Source: Limanda limanda
Taxonomy: Eukaryota > Chordata > Actinopteri > Pleuronectiformes > Pleuronectidae
Assembly: GCF_963576545.1 (NCBI RefSeq)
Contig: NW_026870571.1
Span: forward strand, 34,379 to 98,378
Direction: 5' to 3'
Length of the DNA: 64,000 nucleotides
Shown here: in pieces, positions 1 to 10,800 of the stretch
How the letters are laid out: every line of letters begins with the position of its first letter
Numbering within the stretch: position 1 is the first letter of the stretch
The notes under the pieces: generated by a model
Told to the model about the DNA's origin: nothing
What the model saw: only the letters and a program-made list of their open reading frames with translations
The model's database searches: none
Position numbers and translations under genes: made by a program

Positions 1-22
1 TAGTGGGGGTAGAGCCTACTTG

Positions 23-67
23 CAAGTCTCTCCGACCTTCACAAAAAAAGTTATTCAAGAATATCTC
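23..67 (+). repeat. 45-bp core shared by A and B monomers (exemplar)
   Basis: The stretch from CAAGTCTCTCCGACC through the A7 tract (43-49) and GTTATTCAAGAATATCTC is the same in the consensus of both monomer types, although the sequence on either side differs. It occurs in every monomer. Variants inside it are single substitutions or A-tract changes: AAAAAACG, CTTCAAAAAAAAAG, CTCGGACC, CTTCGACC, AAAAGAAG. The A-tract would be expected to give intrinsic curvature or disfavour nucleosomes. A conserved box inside otherwise diverged satellite monomers is the pattern seen for protein-binding boxes such as the CENP-B box, but no CENP-B box sequence is present. Recombination between A and B here would also keep it uniform. 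The sequence cannot choose between these. Confidence 0.85.
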
Positions 68-87
68 TTTCTCCTATGTGCTTTCAT

Positions 88-108
88 CCCTAACCCTAAC
101 CCTAACCC
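88..108 (-). repeat. Telomere-type block GGG(TTAGGG)3 inside monomer A (exemplar)
   Basis: On the plus strand this is C3(TAAC3)3, on the minus strand GGG(TTAGGG)3. It sits at the same place in A monomers, 20 bp after the core. 276 of 303 A monomers have the three-TAA length, 26 have two and one has one. On the minus strand a full block holds four G3 tracts separated by TTA, the minimum for an intramolecular telomeric G-quadruplex, and two overlapping TTAGGGTTA sites that fit the vertebrate TRF1/TRF2 Myb consensus YTAGGGTTR. Degenerate copies include CCCTAATCC near 905, CCCTAAGCC near 21248, 21411, 23818 and 26225, and CCTCAACCC near 51346. This is interstitial telomeric sequence embedded in satellite, not a chromosome end. 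Confidence 0.93.
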
Positions 109-348
109 TTCCGAAAGTCGGAGAAGCTCAAGGATGGTACCGATCGATGCGCGCTACCCCATTTAGTGGGGGTAGAGCCTACTTGCAAGTCTCTCCGACC
201 TTCACAAAAAAAGTTATTCAAGAATATCTCTTTCTCCTATGTGCTTTCATCCCTAACCCTAACCCTAACCCTTCCGAAAGTCGGAGAAGCTCAAGGATGG
301 TACCGATCGATGTGCGCAACCCCATTTAGTGGGGGTAGAGCCTACTTG

Positions 349-503
349 CAAGTCTCTCCGACCTTCACAAAAAAAGTTATTCAAGAATATCTCCTCAGAT
401 TTGGGGGAATTTCGTCGGTCGACCTCTTTCGAAGGTCGTACAAGCTCGGGGATGGTACCAATCGATCCGCAGGACCCAAATTAGTCCAGATGCAACCACT
501 TTC
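349..503 (+). repeat. Satellite monomer type B, exemplar and full position list (155 bp, no telomere motif)
   Basis: B shares the 45-bp core, then has its own segment (CTCAGATTTGGGGGAATTTC, then GTCGGTCGACCT with a SalI site), followed by a stretch colinear with A (CTTCCGAAGGTCG, GGTACCAATCGATCC) and a B-specific end TAGTCCAGATGCAACCACTT. Nine CpGs. The telomeric block is absent. Core-phase starts of all 95: 349,667,1474,1792,2273,2754,3555,4036,4673,5154,5635,6442,6917,7561,7879,8686,9167,9805,10286,10767,11574,12049,12693,13331,13812,14293,15094,15732,16376,16851,17652,18296,18940,19741,20222,21023,21667,22311,22792,23593,24074,24718,25199,26000,26481,26962,27606,28250,28888,29206,29850,30494,31627,32108,33241,34042,34686,35331,35975,36456,37100,37743,38701,39508,39989,40796,41766,42736,43217,43861,44829,45473,46117,47413,48057,48695,49665,50146,51442,52738,53382,54026,54996,55477,56598,57882,58683,59321,59965,60440,61241,61885,62529,63010,63811. 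All are 155 bp by this parse. Confidence 0.95.
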
Positions 504-1288
504 CAAGTCTCTCCGACCTTCACAAAAAAAGTTATTCAAGAATATCTCTTTCTCCTATGTGCTTTCATCCCTAACCCTAACCCTAACCCTTCCGAAAGTC
601 GGAGAAGCTCAAGGATGGTACCGATCGATGCGCGCTACCCCATTTAGTGGGGGTAGAGCCTACTTGCAAGTCTCTCCGACCTTCACAAAAAAAGTTATTC
701 AAGAATATCTCCTCAGATTTGGGGGAATTTCGTCGGTCGACCTCTTCCGAAGGTCGTACAAGCTCGGGGATGGTACCAATCGATCCGCAGGACCCAAATT
801 AGTCCAGATGCAACCACTTTCCAAGTCTCTCCGACCTTCACAAAAAAAGTTATTCAAGAATATCTCTTTCTCCTATGTGCTTTCATCCCTAACCCTAACC
901 CTAATCCTTCCGAAAGTCGGAGAAGCTCAAGGATGGTACCGATCGATGTGCGCTACCCCATTTAGTGGGGGTAGAGCCTACTTGCAAGTCTCTCCGACCT
1001 TCACAAAAAAAGTTATTCAAGAATATCTCTTTCTCCTATGTGCTTTCATCCCTAACCCTAACCCTAACCCTTCCGAAAGTCGGAGAAGCTCAAGGATGGT
1101 ACCGATCGATGCGCGCTACCCCATTTAGTGGGGGTAGAGCCTACTTGCAAGTCTCTCCGACCTTCACAAAAAAAGTTATTCAAGAATATCTCTTTCTCCT
1201 ATGTGCTTTCATCCCTAACCCTAACCCTAACCCTTCCGAAAGTCGGAGAAGCTCAAGGATGGTACCGATCGATGCGCGCTACCCCATT

Positions 1289-1769
1289 TAGTGGGGGTAG
1301 AGCCTACTTGCAAGTCTCTCCGACCTTCACAAAAAAAGTTATTCAAGAATATCTCTTTCTCCTATGTGCTTTCATCCCTAACCCTAACCCTAACCCTTCC
1401 GAAAGTCGGAGAAGCTCAAGGATGGTACCGATCGATGCGCGCTACCCCATTTAGTGGGGGTAAAGCCTACTTGCAAGTCTCTCCGACCTTCACAAAAAAA
1501 GTTATTCAAGAATATCTCCTCAGATTTGGGGGAATTTCGTCGGTCGACCTCTTCCGAAGGTCGTACAAGCTCGGGGATGGTACCAATCGATCCGCAGGAC
1601 CCAAATTAGTCCAGATGCAACCACTTTCCAAGTCTCTCCGACCTTCACAAAAAAAGTTATTCAAGAATATCTCTTTCTCCTATGTGCTTTCATCCCTAAC
1701 CCTAACCCTAACCCTTCCGAAAGTCGGAGAAGCTCAAGGATGGTACCGATCGATGCGTGCTACCCCATT
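1289..1769 (+). repeat. Three-monomer block A-B-A, first copy (offset 799 bp)
   Basis: This block matches 2088-2568. Both copies carry the rare GTAAAGCC allele (B head, near 1461 and 2260) and the GCGTGCT allele (T at 1758 and 2557). The spacing of 799 bp equals the sum of five monomers (A,B,A,B,A by length), so the block was duplicated by unequal exchange in register with the monomers. It lies in the irregular 1-2731 region, which also has two of only four one-A gaps between B monomers. Confidence 0.8.
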
Positions 1770-2087
1770 TAGTGGGGGTAGAGCCTACTTGCAAGTCTCT
1801 CCGACCTTCACAAAAAAAGTTATTCAAGAATATCTCCTCAGATTTGGGGGAATTTCGTCGGTCGACCTCTTCCGAAGGTCGTACAAGCTCGGGGATGGTA
1901 CCAATCGATCCGCAGGACCCAAATTAGTCCAGATGCAACCACTTTCCAAGTCTCTCCGACCTTCACAAAAAAAGTTATTCAAGAATATCTCTTTCTCCTA
2001 TGTGCTTTCATCCCTAACCCTAACCCTAACCCTTCCGAAAGTCGGAGAAGCTCAAGGATGGTACCGATCGATGCGCGCTACCCCATT

Positions 2088-2568
2088 TAGTGGGGGTAGA
2101 GCCTACTTGCAAGTCTCTCCGACCTTCACAAAAAAAGTTATTCAAGAATATCTCTTTCTCCTATGTGCTTTCATCCCTAACCCTAACCCTAACCCTTCCG
2201 AAAGTCGGAGAAGCTCAAGGATGGTACCGATCGATGCGCGCTACCCCATTTAGTGGGGGTAAAGCCTACTTGCAAGTCTCTCCGACCTTCACAAAAAAAG
2301 TTATTCAAGAATATCTCCTCAGATTTGGGGGAATTTCGTCGGTCGACCTCTTCCGAAGGTCGTACAAGCTCGGGGATGGTACCAATCGATCCGCAGGACC
2401 CAAATTAGTCCAGATGCAACCACTTTCCAAGTCTCTCCGACCTTCACAAAAAAAGTTATTCAAGAATATCTCTTTCTCCTATGTGCTTTCATCCCTAACC
2501 CTAACCCTAACCCTTCCGAAAGTCGGAGAAGCTCAAGGATGGTACCGATCGATGCGTGCTACCCCATT
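2088..2568 (+). repeat. Three-monomer block A-B-A, second copy
   Basis: Second copy of the block at 1289-1769, with the same two rare alleles. After 2568 it continues into an A monomer with AAAAAACGTT, whereas the first copy continues into a B monomer, so the homology ends at the core. Confidence 0.8.
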
Positions 2569-3462
2569 TAGTGGGGGTAGAGCCTACTTGCAAGTCTCTC
2601 CGACCTTCACAAAAAACGTTATTCAAGAATATCTCTTTCTCCTATGTGCTTTCATCCCTAACCCTAACCCTAACCCTTCCGAAAGTCGGAGAAGCTCAAG
2701 GATGGTACCGATCGATGCGCGCTACCCCATTTAGTGGGGGTAGAGCCTACTTGCAAGTCTCTCCGACCTTCACAAAAAAAGTTATTCAAGAATATCTCCT
2801 CAGATTTGGGGGAATTTCGTCGGTCGACCTCTTCCGAAGGTCGTACAAGCTCGGGGATGGTACCAATCGATCTGCAGGACCCAAATTAGTCCAGATGCAA
2901 CCACTTTCCAAGTCTCTCCGACCTTCACAAAAAAAGTTATTCAAGAATATCTCTTTCTCCTATGTGCTTTCATCCCTAACCCTAACCCTAACCCTTCCGA
3001 AAGTCGGAGAAGCTCAAGGATGGTACCGATCGATGCGCGCTACCCCATTTAGTGGGGGTAGAGCCTACTTGCAAGTCTCTCCGACCTTCACAAAAAAAGT
3101 TATTCAAGAATATCTCTTTCTCCTATGTGCTTTCATCCCTAACCCTAACCCTAACCCTTCCGAAAGTCGGAGAAGCTCAAAGATGGTACCGATCGATGCG
3201 CGCTACCCCATTTAGTGGGGGTAGAGCCTACTTGCAAGTCTCTCCGACCTTCACAAAAAAAGTTATTCAAGAATATCTCTTTCTCCTATGTGCTTTCATC
3301 CCTAACCCTAACCCTAACCCTTCCGAAAGTCGGAGAAGCTCAAGGATGGTACCGATCGATGCGCGCTACCCCATTTAGTGGGGGTAGAGCCTACTTGCAA
3401 GTCTCTCCGACCTTCACAAAAAAAGTTATTCAAGAATATCTCTTTCTCCTATGTGCTTTCAT

Positions 3463-3477
3463 CCCTAACCCTAACCC
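3463..3477 (-). repeat. Two-unit telomeric allele (157-bp A monomer), exemplar and list
   Basis: Here the block is C3(TAAC3)2, which shortens the A monomer to 157 bp and leaves three G-tracts. Core-phase starts of the 26 monomers of this class: 3398, 4191, 6760, 9322, 11892, 12848, 14937, 15575, 16694, 17332, 19095, 20377, 22947, 25354, 28405, 33722, 37898, 38544, 48538, 55795, 56115, 58526, 59164, 60283, 60921, 63165. Many fall at equivalent places in higher-order copies, so most are inherited alleles rather than independent slippage. None is found from about 38.7 to 48.5 kb. Confidence 0.9.
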
Positions 3478-4530
3478 TTCCGAAAGTCGGAGAAGCTCAA
3501 GGATGGTACCGATCGATGCGCGCAACCCCATTTAGTGGGGGTAGAGCCTACTTGCAAGTCTCTCCGACCTTCACAAAAAAAGTTATTCAAGAATATCTCC
3601 TCAGATTTGGGGGAATTTCGTCGGTCGACCTCTTCCGAAGGTCGTACAAGCTCGGGGATGGTACCAATCGATCAGCAGGACCCAAATTAGTCCAGATGCA
3701 ACCACTTTCCAAGTCTCTCCGACCTTCACAAAAAAAGTTATTCAAGAATATCTCTTTCTCCTATGTGCTTTCATCCCTAACCCTAACCCTAACCCTTCCG
3801 AAAGTCGGAGAAGCTCAAGGATGGTACCGATCGATGCGCGCTACCCCATTTAGTGGGGGTAGAGCCTACTTGCAAGTCTCTCCGACCTTCACAAAAAAAG
3901 TTATTCAAGAATATCTCTTTCTCCTATGTGCTTTCATCCCTAACCCTAACCCTAACCCTTCCGAAAGTCGGAGAAGCTCAAGGATGGTACCGATCGATGC
4001 GCGCAACCCCATTTAGTGGGGGTAGAGCCTACTTGCAAGTCTCTCCGACCTTCACAAAAAAAGTTATTCAAGAATATCTCCTCAGATTTGGGGGAATTTC
4101 GTCGGTCGACCTCTTTCGAAGGTCGTACAAGCTCAAGGATGGTACCAATCGATCCGCAGGACCCAAATTAGTCCAGATGCAACCACTTTCCAAGTCTCTC
4201 CGACCTTCACAAAAAAAGTTATTCAAGAATATCTCTTTCTCCTATGTGCTTTCATCCCTAACCCTAACCCTTCCGAAAGTCGGAGAAGCTCAAGGATGGT
4301 ACCGATCGATGCGCGCTACCCCATTTAGTGGGGGTAGAGCCTACTTGCAAGTCTCTCCGACCTTCACAAAAAAAGTTATTCAAGAATATCTCTTTCTCCT
4401 ATGTGCTTTCATCCCTAACCCTAACCCTAACCCTTCCGAAAGTCGGAGAAGCTCAAGGATGGTACCGATCGATGCGCGCTACCCCATTTAGTGGGGGTAG
4501 AGCCTACTTGCAAGTCTCTCCGACCTTCAC

Positions 4531-4536
4531 AAAAAA
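4531..4536 (+). repeat. A-tract contraction (162-bp A monomer)
   Basis: The usual A7 tract of the core is A6 here, giving a 162-bp monomer. The equivalent monomer in the next HOR copy (tract near 9662) has the normal A7, so the loss arose after the HOR duplicated, or was repaired in the other copy. Confidence 0.85.
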
Positions 4537-7500
4537 GTTATTCAAGAATATCTCTTTCTCCTATGTGCTTTCATCCCTAACCCTAACCCTAACCCTTCCG
4601 AAAGTCGGAGAAGCTCAAAGATGGTACTGGTCGATGCGCGCAACCCCATTTAGTGGGGGTAGAGCCTACTTGCAAGTCTCTCCGACCTTCACAAAAAAAG
4701 TTATTCAAGAATATCTCCTCAGATTTGGGGGAATTTCGTCGGTCGACCTCTTCCGAAGGTCGTACAAGCTCGGGGATGGTACCAATCGATCCGCAGGACC
4801 CAAATTAGTCCAGATGCAACCACTTTCCAAGTCTCTCCGACCTTCACAAAAAAAGTTATTCAAGAATATCTCTTTCTCCTATGTGCTTTCATCCCTAACC
4901 CTAACCCTAACCCTTCCGAAAGTCGGAGAAGCTCAAGGATGGTACCGATCGATGCGCGCTACCCCATTTAGTGGGGGTAGAGCCTACTTGCAAGTCTCTC
5001 GGACCTTCACAAAAAAAGTTATTCAAGAATATCTCTTTCTCCTATGTGCTTTCATCCCTAACCCTAACCCTAACCCTTCCGAAAGTCGGAGAAGCTCAAG
5101 GATGGTACCGATCGATGCGCGCTACCCCATTTAGTGGGGGTAGAGCCTACTTGCAAGTCTCTCCGACCTTCACAAAAAAAGTTATTCAAGAATATCTCCT
5201 CAGATTTGGGGGAATTTCGTCGGTCGACCTCTTCCGAAGGTCGTACAAGCTCGGGGATGGTACCAATCGATCCGCAGGACCCAAATTAGTCCAGATGCAA
5301 CCACTTTCCAAGTCTCTCCGACCTTCACAAAAAAAGTTATTCAAGAATATCTCTTTCTCCTATGTGCTTTCATCCCTAACCCTAACCCTAACCCTTCCGA
5401 AAGTCGGAGAAGCTCAAGGATGGTACCGATCGATGCGTGCTACCCCATTTAGTGGGGGTAGAGCCTACTTGCAAGTCTCTCCGACCTTCACAAAAAACGT
5501 TATTCAAGAATATCTCTTTCTCCTATGTGCTTTCATCCCTAACCCTAACCCTAACCCTTCCGAAAGTCGGAGAAGCTCAAGGATGGTACCGATCGATGCG
5601 CGCTACCCCATTTAGTGGGGGTAGAGCCTACTTGCAAGTCTCTCCGACCTTCACAAAAAAAGTTATTCAAGAATATCTCCTCAGATTTGGGGGAATTTCG
5701 TCGGTCGACCTCTTCCGAAGGTCGTACAAGCTCGGGGATGGTACCAATCGATCCGCAGGACCCAAATTAGTCCAGATGCAACCACTTTCCAAGTCTCTCC
5801 GACCTTCACAAAAAAAGTTATTCAAGAATATCTCTTTCTCCTATGTGCTTTCATCCCTAACCCTAACCCTAACCCTTCCGAAAGTCGGAGAAGCTCAAGG
5901 ATGGTACCGATCGATGCGCGCTACCCCATTTAGTGGGGGTAGAGCCTACTTGCAAGTCTCTCCGACCTTCACAAAAAAAGTTATTCAAGAATATCTCTTT
6001 CTCCTATGTGCTTTCATCCCTAACCCTAACCCTAACCCTTCCGAAAGTCGGAGAAGCTCAAGGATGGTACCGATCGATGCGCGCTACCCCATTTAGTGGG
6101 GGTAGAGCCTACTTGCAAGTCTCTCCGACCTTCACAAAAAAAGTTATTCAAGAATATCTCTTTCTCCTATGTGCTTTCATCCCTAACCCTAACCCTAACC
6201 CTTCCGAAAGTCGGAGAAGCTCAAGGATGGTACCGATCGATGCGCGTTACCCCATTTAGTGGGGGTAGAGCCTACTTGCAAGTCTCTCGGACCTTCACAA
6301 AAAAAGTTATTCAAGAATATCTCTTTCTCCTATGTGCTTTCATCCCTAACCCTAACCCTAACCCTTCCGAAAGTCGGAGAAGCTCAAGGATGGTACCGAT
6401 CGATGCGCGCTACCCCATTTAGTGGGGGTAGAGCCTACTTGCAAGTCTCTCCGACCTTGACAAAAAAAGTTATTCAAGAATATCTCCTCAGATTTGGGGG
6501 AATTTCGTCGGTCGACCTCTTCCGAAGGTCGTACAAGCTCGGGGATGGTACCAATCGATCCGCAGGACCCAAATTAGTCCAGATGCAACCACTTTCCAAG
6601 TCTCTCCGACCTTCACAAAAAAAGTTATTCAAGAATATCTCTTTCTCCTATGTGCTTTCATCCCTAACCCTAACCCTAACCCTTCCGAAAGTCGGAGAAG
6701 CTCAAGGATGGTACCGATCGATGCGCGCTACCCCATTTAGTGGGGGTAGAGCCTACTTGCAAGTCTCTCCGACCTTCACAAAAAACGTTATTCAAGAATA
6801 TCTCTTTCTCCTATGTGCTTTCATCCCTAACCCTAACCCTTCCGAAAGTCGGAGAAGCTCAAGGATGGTACCGATCGATGCGCGCTACCCCATTTAGTGG
6901 GGGTAGAGCCTACTTGCAAGTCTCTTCGACCTTCACAAAAAAAGTTATTCAAGAATATCTCCTCAGATTTGGGGGAATTTCGTCGGTCGACCTCTTCCGA
7001 AGGTCGTACAAGCTCGGGGATAGTACCAATCGATCTGCAGGACCCAAATTAGTCCAGATGCAACCACTTTCCAAGTCTCTCCGACCTTCACAAAAAAAGT
7101 TATTCAAGAATATCTCTTTCTCCTATGTGCTTTCATCCCTAACCCTAACCCTAACCCTTCCGAAAGTCGGAGAAGCTCAAGGATGGTACCGATCGATGCG
7201 CGCTACCCCATTTAGTGGGGGTAGAGCCTACTTGCAAGTCTCTCCGACCTTCACAAAAAAAGTTATTCAAGAATATCTCTTTCTCCTATGTGCTTTCATC
7301 CCTAACCCTAACCCTAACCCTTCCGAAAGTCGGAGAAGCTCAAGGATGGTACCGATCGATGCGCGCTACCCCATTTAGTGGGGGTAGAGCCTACTTGCAA
7401 GTCTCTCCGACCTTCACAAAAAAAGTTATTCAAGAATATCTCTTTCTCCTATGTGCTTTCATCCCTAACCCTAACCCTAACCCTTCCGAAAGTCGGAGAA

Positions 7501-7856
7501 GCTCAAGGATGGTACCGATCGATGCGCGCAACCCCATTTAGTGGGGGTAGAGCCTACTTGCAAGTCTCTCCGACCTTCACAAAAAAAGTTATTCAAGAAT
7601 ATCTCCTCAGATTTGGGGGAATTTCGTCGGTCGACCTCTTTCGAAGGTCGTACAAGCTCGGGGATGGTACCAATCGATCCGCAGGACCCAAATTAGTCCA
7701 GATGCAACCACTTTCCAAGTCTCTCCGACCTTCACAAAAAACGTTATTCAAGAATATCTCTTTCTCCTATGTGCTTTCATCCCTAACCCTAACCCTAACC
7801 CTTCCGAAAGTCGGAGAAGCTCAAGGATGGTACCGATCGATGCGCGCTACCCCATT

Positions 7857-10800
7857 TAGTGGGGGTAGAGCCTACTTGCAAGTCTCTCCGACCTTCACAA
7901 AAAAAGTTATTCAAGAATATCTCCTCAGATTTGGGGGAATTTCGTCGGTCGACCTCTTCCGAAGGTCGTACAAGCTCGGGGATGGTACCAATCGATCTGC
8001 AGGACCCAAATTAGTCCAGATGCAACCACTTTCCAAGTCTCTCCGACCTTCACAAAAAAAGTTATTCAAGAATATCTCTTTCTCCTATGTGCTTTCATCC
8101 CTAACCCTAACCCTAACCCTTCCGAAAGTCGGAGAAGCTCAAGGATGGTACCGATCGATGCGCGCTACCCCATTTAGTGGGGGTAGAGCCTACTTGCAAG
8201 TCTCTCCGACCTTCACAAAAAAAGTTATTCAAGAATATCTCTTTCTCCTATGTGCTTTCATCCCTAACCCTAACCCTAACCCTTCCGAAAGTCGGAGAAG
8301 CTCAAGGATGGTACCGATCGATGCGCGCTACCCCATTTAGTGGGGGTAGAGCCTACTTGCAAGTCTCTCCGACCTTCACAAAAAAAGTTATTCAAGAATA
8401 TCTCTTTCTCCTATGTGCTTTCATCCCTAACCCTAACCCTAACCCTTCCGAAAGTCGGAGAAGCTCAAGGATGGTACCGATCGATGCGCGCTACCCCATT
8501 TAGTGGGGGTAGAGCCTACTTGCAAGTCTCTCCGACCTTCACAAAAAAAGTTATTCAAGAATATCTCTTTCTCCTATGTGCTTTCATCCCTAACCCTAAC
8601 CCTAACCCTTCCGAAAGTCGGAGAAGCTCAAGGATGGTACCGATCGATGCGCGCAACCCCATTTAGTGGGGGTAGAGCCTACTTGCAAGTCTCTCCGACC
8701 TTCACAAAAAAAGTTATTCAAGAATATCTCCTCAGATTTGGGGGAATTTCGTCGGTCGACCTCTTCCGAAGGTCGTACAAGCTCGGGGATGGTACCAATC
8801 GATCAGCAGGACCCAAATTAGTCCAGATGCAACCACTTTCCAAGTCTCTCCGACCTTCACAAAAAAAGTTATTCAAGAATATCTCTTTCTCCTATGTGCT
8901 TTCATCCCTAACCCTAACCCTAACCCTTCCGAAAGTCGGAGAAGCTCAAGGATGGTACCGATCGATGCGCGCTACCCCATTTAGTGGGGGTAGAGCCTAC
9001 TTGCAAGTCTCTCCGACCTTCACAAAAAAATTTATTCAAGAATATCTCTTTCTCCTATGTGCTTTCATCCCTAACCCTAACCCTAACCCTTCCGAAAGTC
9101 GGAGAAGCTCAAGGATGGTACCGATCGATGCGCGCAACCCCATTTAGTGGGGGTAGAGCCTACTTGCAAGTCTCTCCGACCTTCACAAAAAAAGTTATTC
9201 AAGAATATCTCCTCAGATTTGGGGGAATTTCGTCGGTCGACCTCTTTCGAAGGTCGTACAAGCTCGGGGATGGTACCAATCGATCCGCAGGACCCAAATT
9301 AGTCCAGATGCAACCACTTTCCAAGTCTCTCCGACCTTCACAAAAAAAGTTATTCAAGAATATCTCTTTCTCCTATGTGCTTTCATCCCTAACCCTAACC
9401 CTTCCGAAAGTCGGAGAAGCTCAAGGATGGTACCGATCGATGCGCGCTACCCCATTTAGTGGGGGTAGAGCCTACTTGCAAGTCTCTCCGACCTTCACAA
9501 AAAAAGTTATTCAAGAATATCTCTTTCTCCTATGTGCTTTCATCCCTAACCCTAACCCTAACCCTTCCGAAAGTCGGAGAAGCTCAAGGATGGTACCGAT
9601 CGATGCGCGCTACCCCATTTAGTGGGGGTAGAGCCTACTTGCAAGTCTCTCCGACCTTCACAAAAAAAGTTATTCAAGAATATCTCTTTCTCCTATGTGC
9701 TTTCATCCCTAACCCTAACCCTAACCCTTCCGAAAGTCGGAGAAGCTCAAGGATGGTACTGGTCGATGCGCGCAACCCCATTTAGTGGGGGTAGAGCCTA
9801 CTTGCAAGTCTCTCCGACCTTCACAAAAAAAGTTATTCAAGAATATCTCCTCAGATTTGGGGGAATTTCGTCGGTCGACCTCTTCCGAAGGTCGTACAAG
9901 CTCGGGGATGGTACCAATCGATCCGCAGGACCCAAATTAGTCCAGATGCAACCACTTTCCAAGTCTCTCCGACCTTCACAAAAAAAGTTATTCAAGAATA
10001 TCTCTTTCTCCTATGTGCTTTCATCCCTAACCCTAACCCTAACCCTTCCGAAAGTCGGAGAAGCTCAAGGATGGTACCGATCGATGCGCGCTACCCCATT
10101 TAGTGGGGGTAGAGCCTACTTGCAAGTCTCTCGGACCTTCACAAAAAAAGTTATTCAAGAATATCTCTTTCTCCTATGTGCTTTCATCCCTAACCCTAAC
10201 CCTAACCCTTCCGAAAGTCGGAGAAGCTCAAGGATGGTACCGATCGATGCGCGCTACCCCATTTAGTGGGGGTAGAGCCTACTTGCAAGTCTCTCCGACC
10301 TTCACAAAAAAAGTTATTCAAGAATATCTCCTCAGATTTGGGGGAATTTCGTCGGTCGACCTCTTCCGAAGGTCGTACAAGCTCGGGGATGGTACCAATC
10401 GATCCGCAGGACCCAAATTAGTCCAGATGCAACCACTTTCCAAGTCTCTCCGACCTTCACAAAAAAAGTTATTCAAGAATATCTCTTTCTCCTATGTGCT
10501 TTCATCCCTAACCCTAACCCTAACCCTTCCGAAAGTCGGAGAAGCTCAAGGATGGTACCGATCGATGCGTGCTACCCCATTTAGTGGGGGTAGAGCCTAC
10601 TTGCAAGTCTCTCCGACCTTCACAAAAAACGTTATTCAAGAATATCTCTTTCTCCTATGTGCTTTCATCCCTAACCCTAACCCTAACCCTTCCGAAAGTC
10701 GGAGAAGCTCAAGGATGGTACCGATCGATGCGCGCTACCCCATTTAGTGGGGGTAGAGCCTACTTGCAAGTCTCTCCGACCTTCACAAAAAAAGTTATTC

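Larger units (their letters stand above)
23..185 (+). repeat. Satellite monomer type A, exemplar (163 bp, telomere-motif bearing)
   Basis: This is the first complete A monomer, cut at the shared core. Order of parts: 45-bp core (23-67); A-specific segment starting TTTCTCCTATGTGCTTTCAT (68-87); telomere-type block C3(TAAC3)3 (88-108); then TTCCGAAAGTCGGAG, GGTACCGATCGATGCGCGC, and the A-specific end TAGTGGGGGTAGAGCCTACTTG before the next core. It has KpnI (GGTACC), PvuI (CGATCG) and ClaI (ATCGAT) sites and seven CpGs. 303 complete copies are present. Common single-base alleles are GCGCAACCCC for GCGCTACCCC, AAAAAACGTT for AAAAAAAGTT, GGTAACG for GGTACCG (loses KpnI), CTCGGACC and CTTCGACC for CTCCGACC. 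They are shared within local blocks and serve as markers for the higher-order structure. Confidence 0.95.
2732..7693 (+). repeat. 5.13-kb higher-order repeat, copy 1
   Basis: B monomers occur at the same relative places as in 7857-12825: each of the nine B units here has a partner 5,125-5,132 bp downstream. Rare alleles move with them: GGTACTGGTCG at 4625 and 9757, CTCGGACC near 4999 and 10131, GCGTGCT near 5437 and 10569, GCGCGTTACC near 6246 and 11378, a telomere-contracted monomer before the B at 6895 and 12027, and CTTCGACC in those B units. The drift in offset from 5,125 to 5,132 is explained by a telomere contraction at 3376 (6 bp) and the A6 tract at 4531 (1 bp) in this copy only. Confidence 0.88.

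Noticed and set aside
88..108. True chromosome-end telomere
   Set aside because: The TTAGGG block is limited to three units inside every A monomer and is flanked by satellite on both sides throughout.
367..420. CENP-B box in A or B
   Set aside because: TTCG occurs in B (ATTTCGTCGG) but the required spaced A and CGGG of the box are absent on both strands.
4531..4536. A-tract length changes as functional variation
   Set aside because: Homopolymer changes of one base are a common sequencing or polishing error and a common mutation; only those shared between HOR copies were used as markers.
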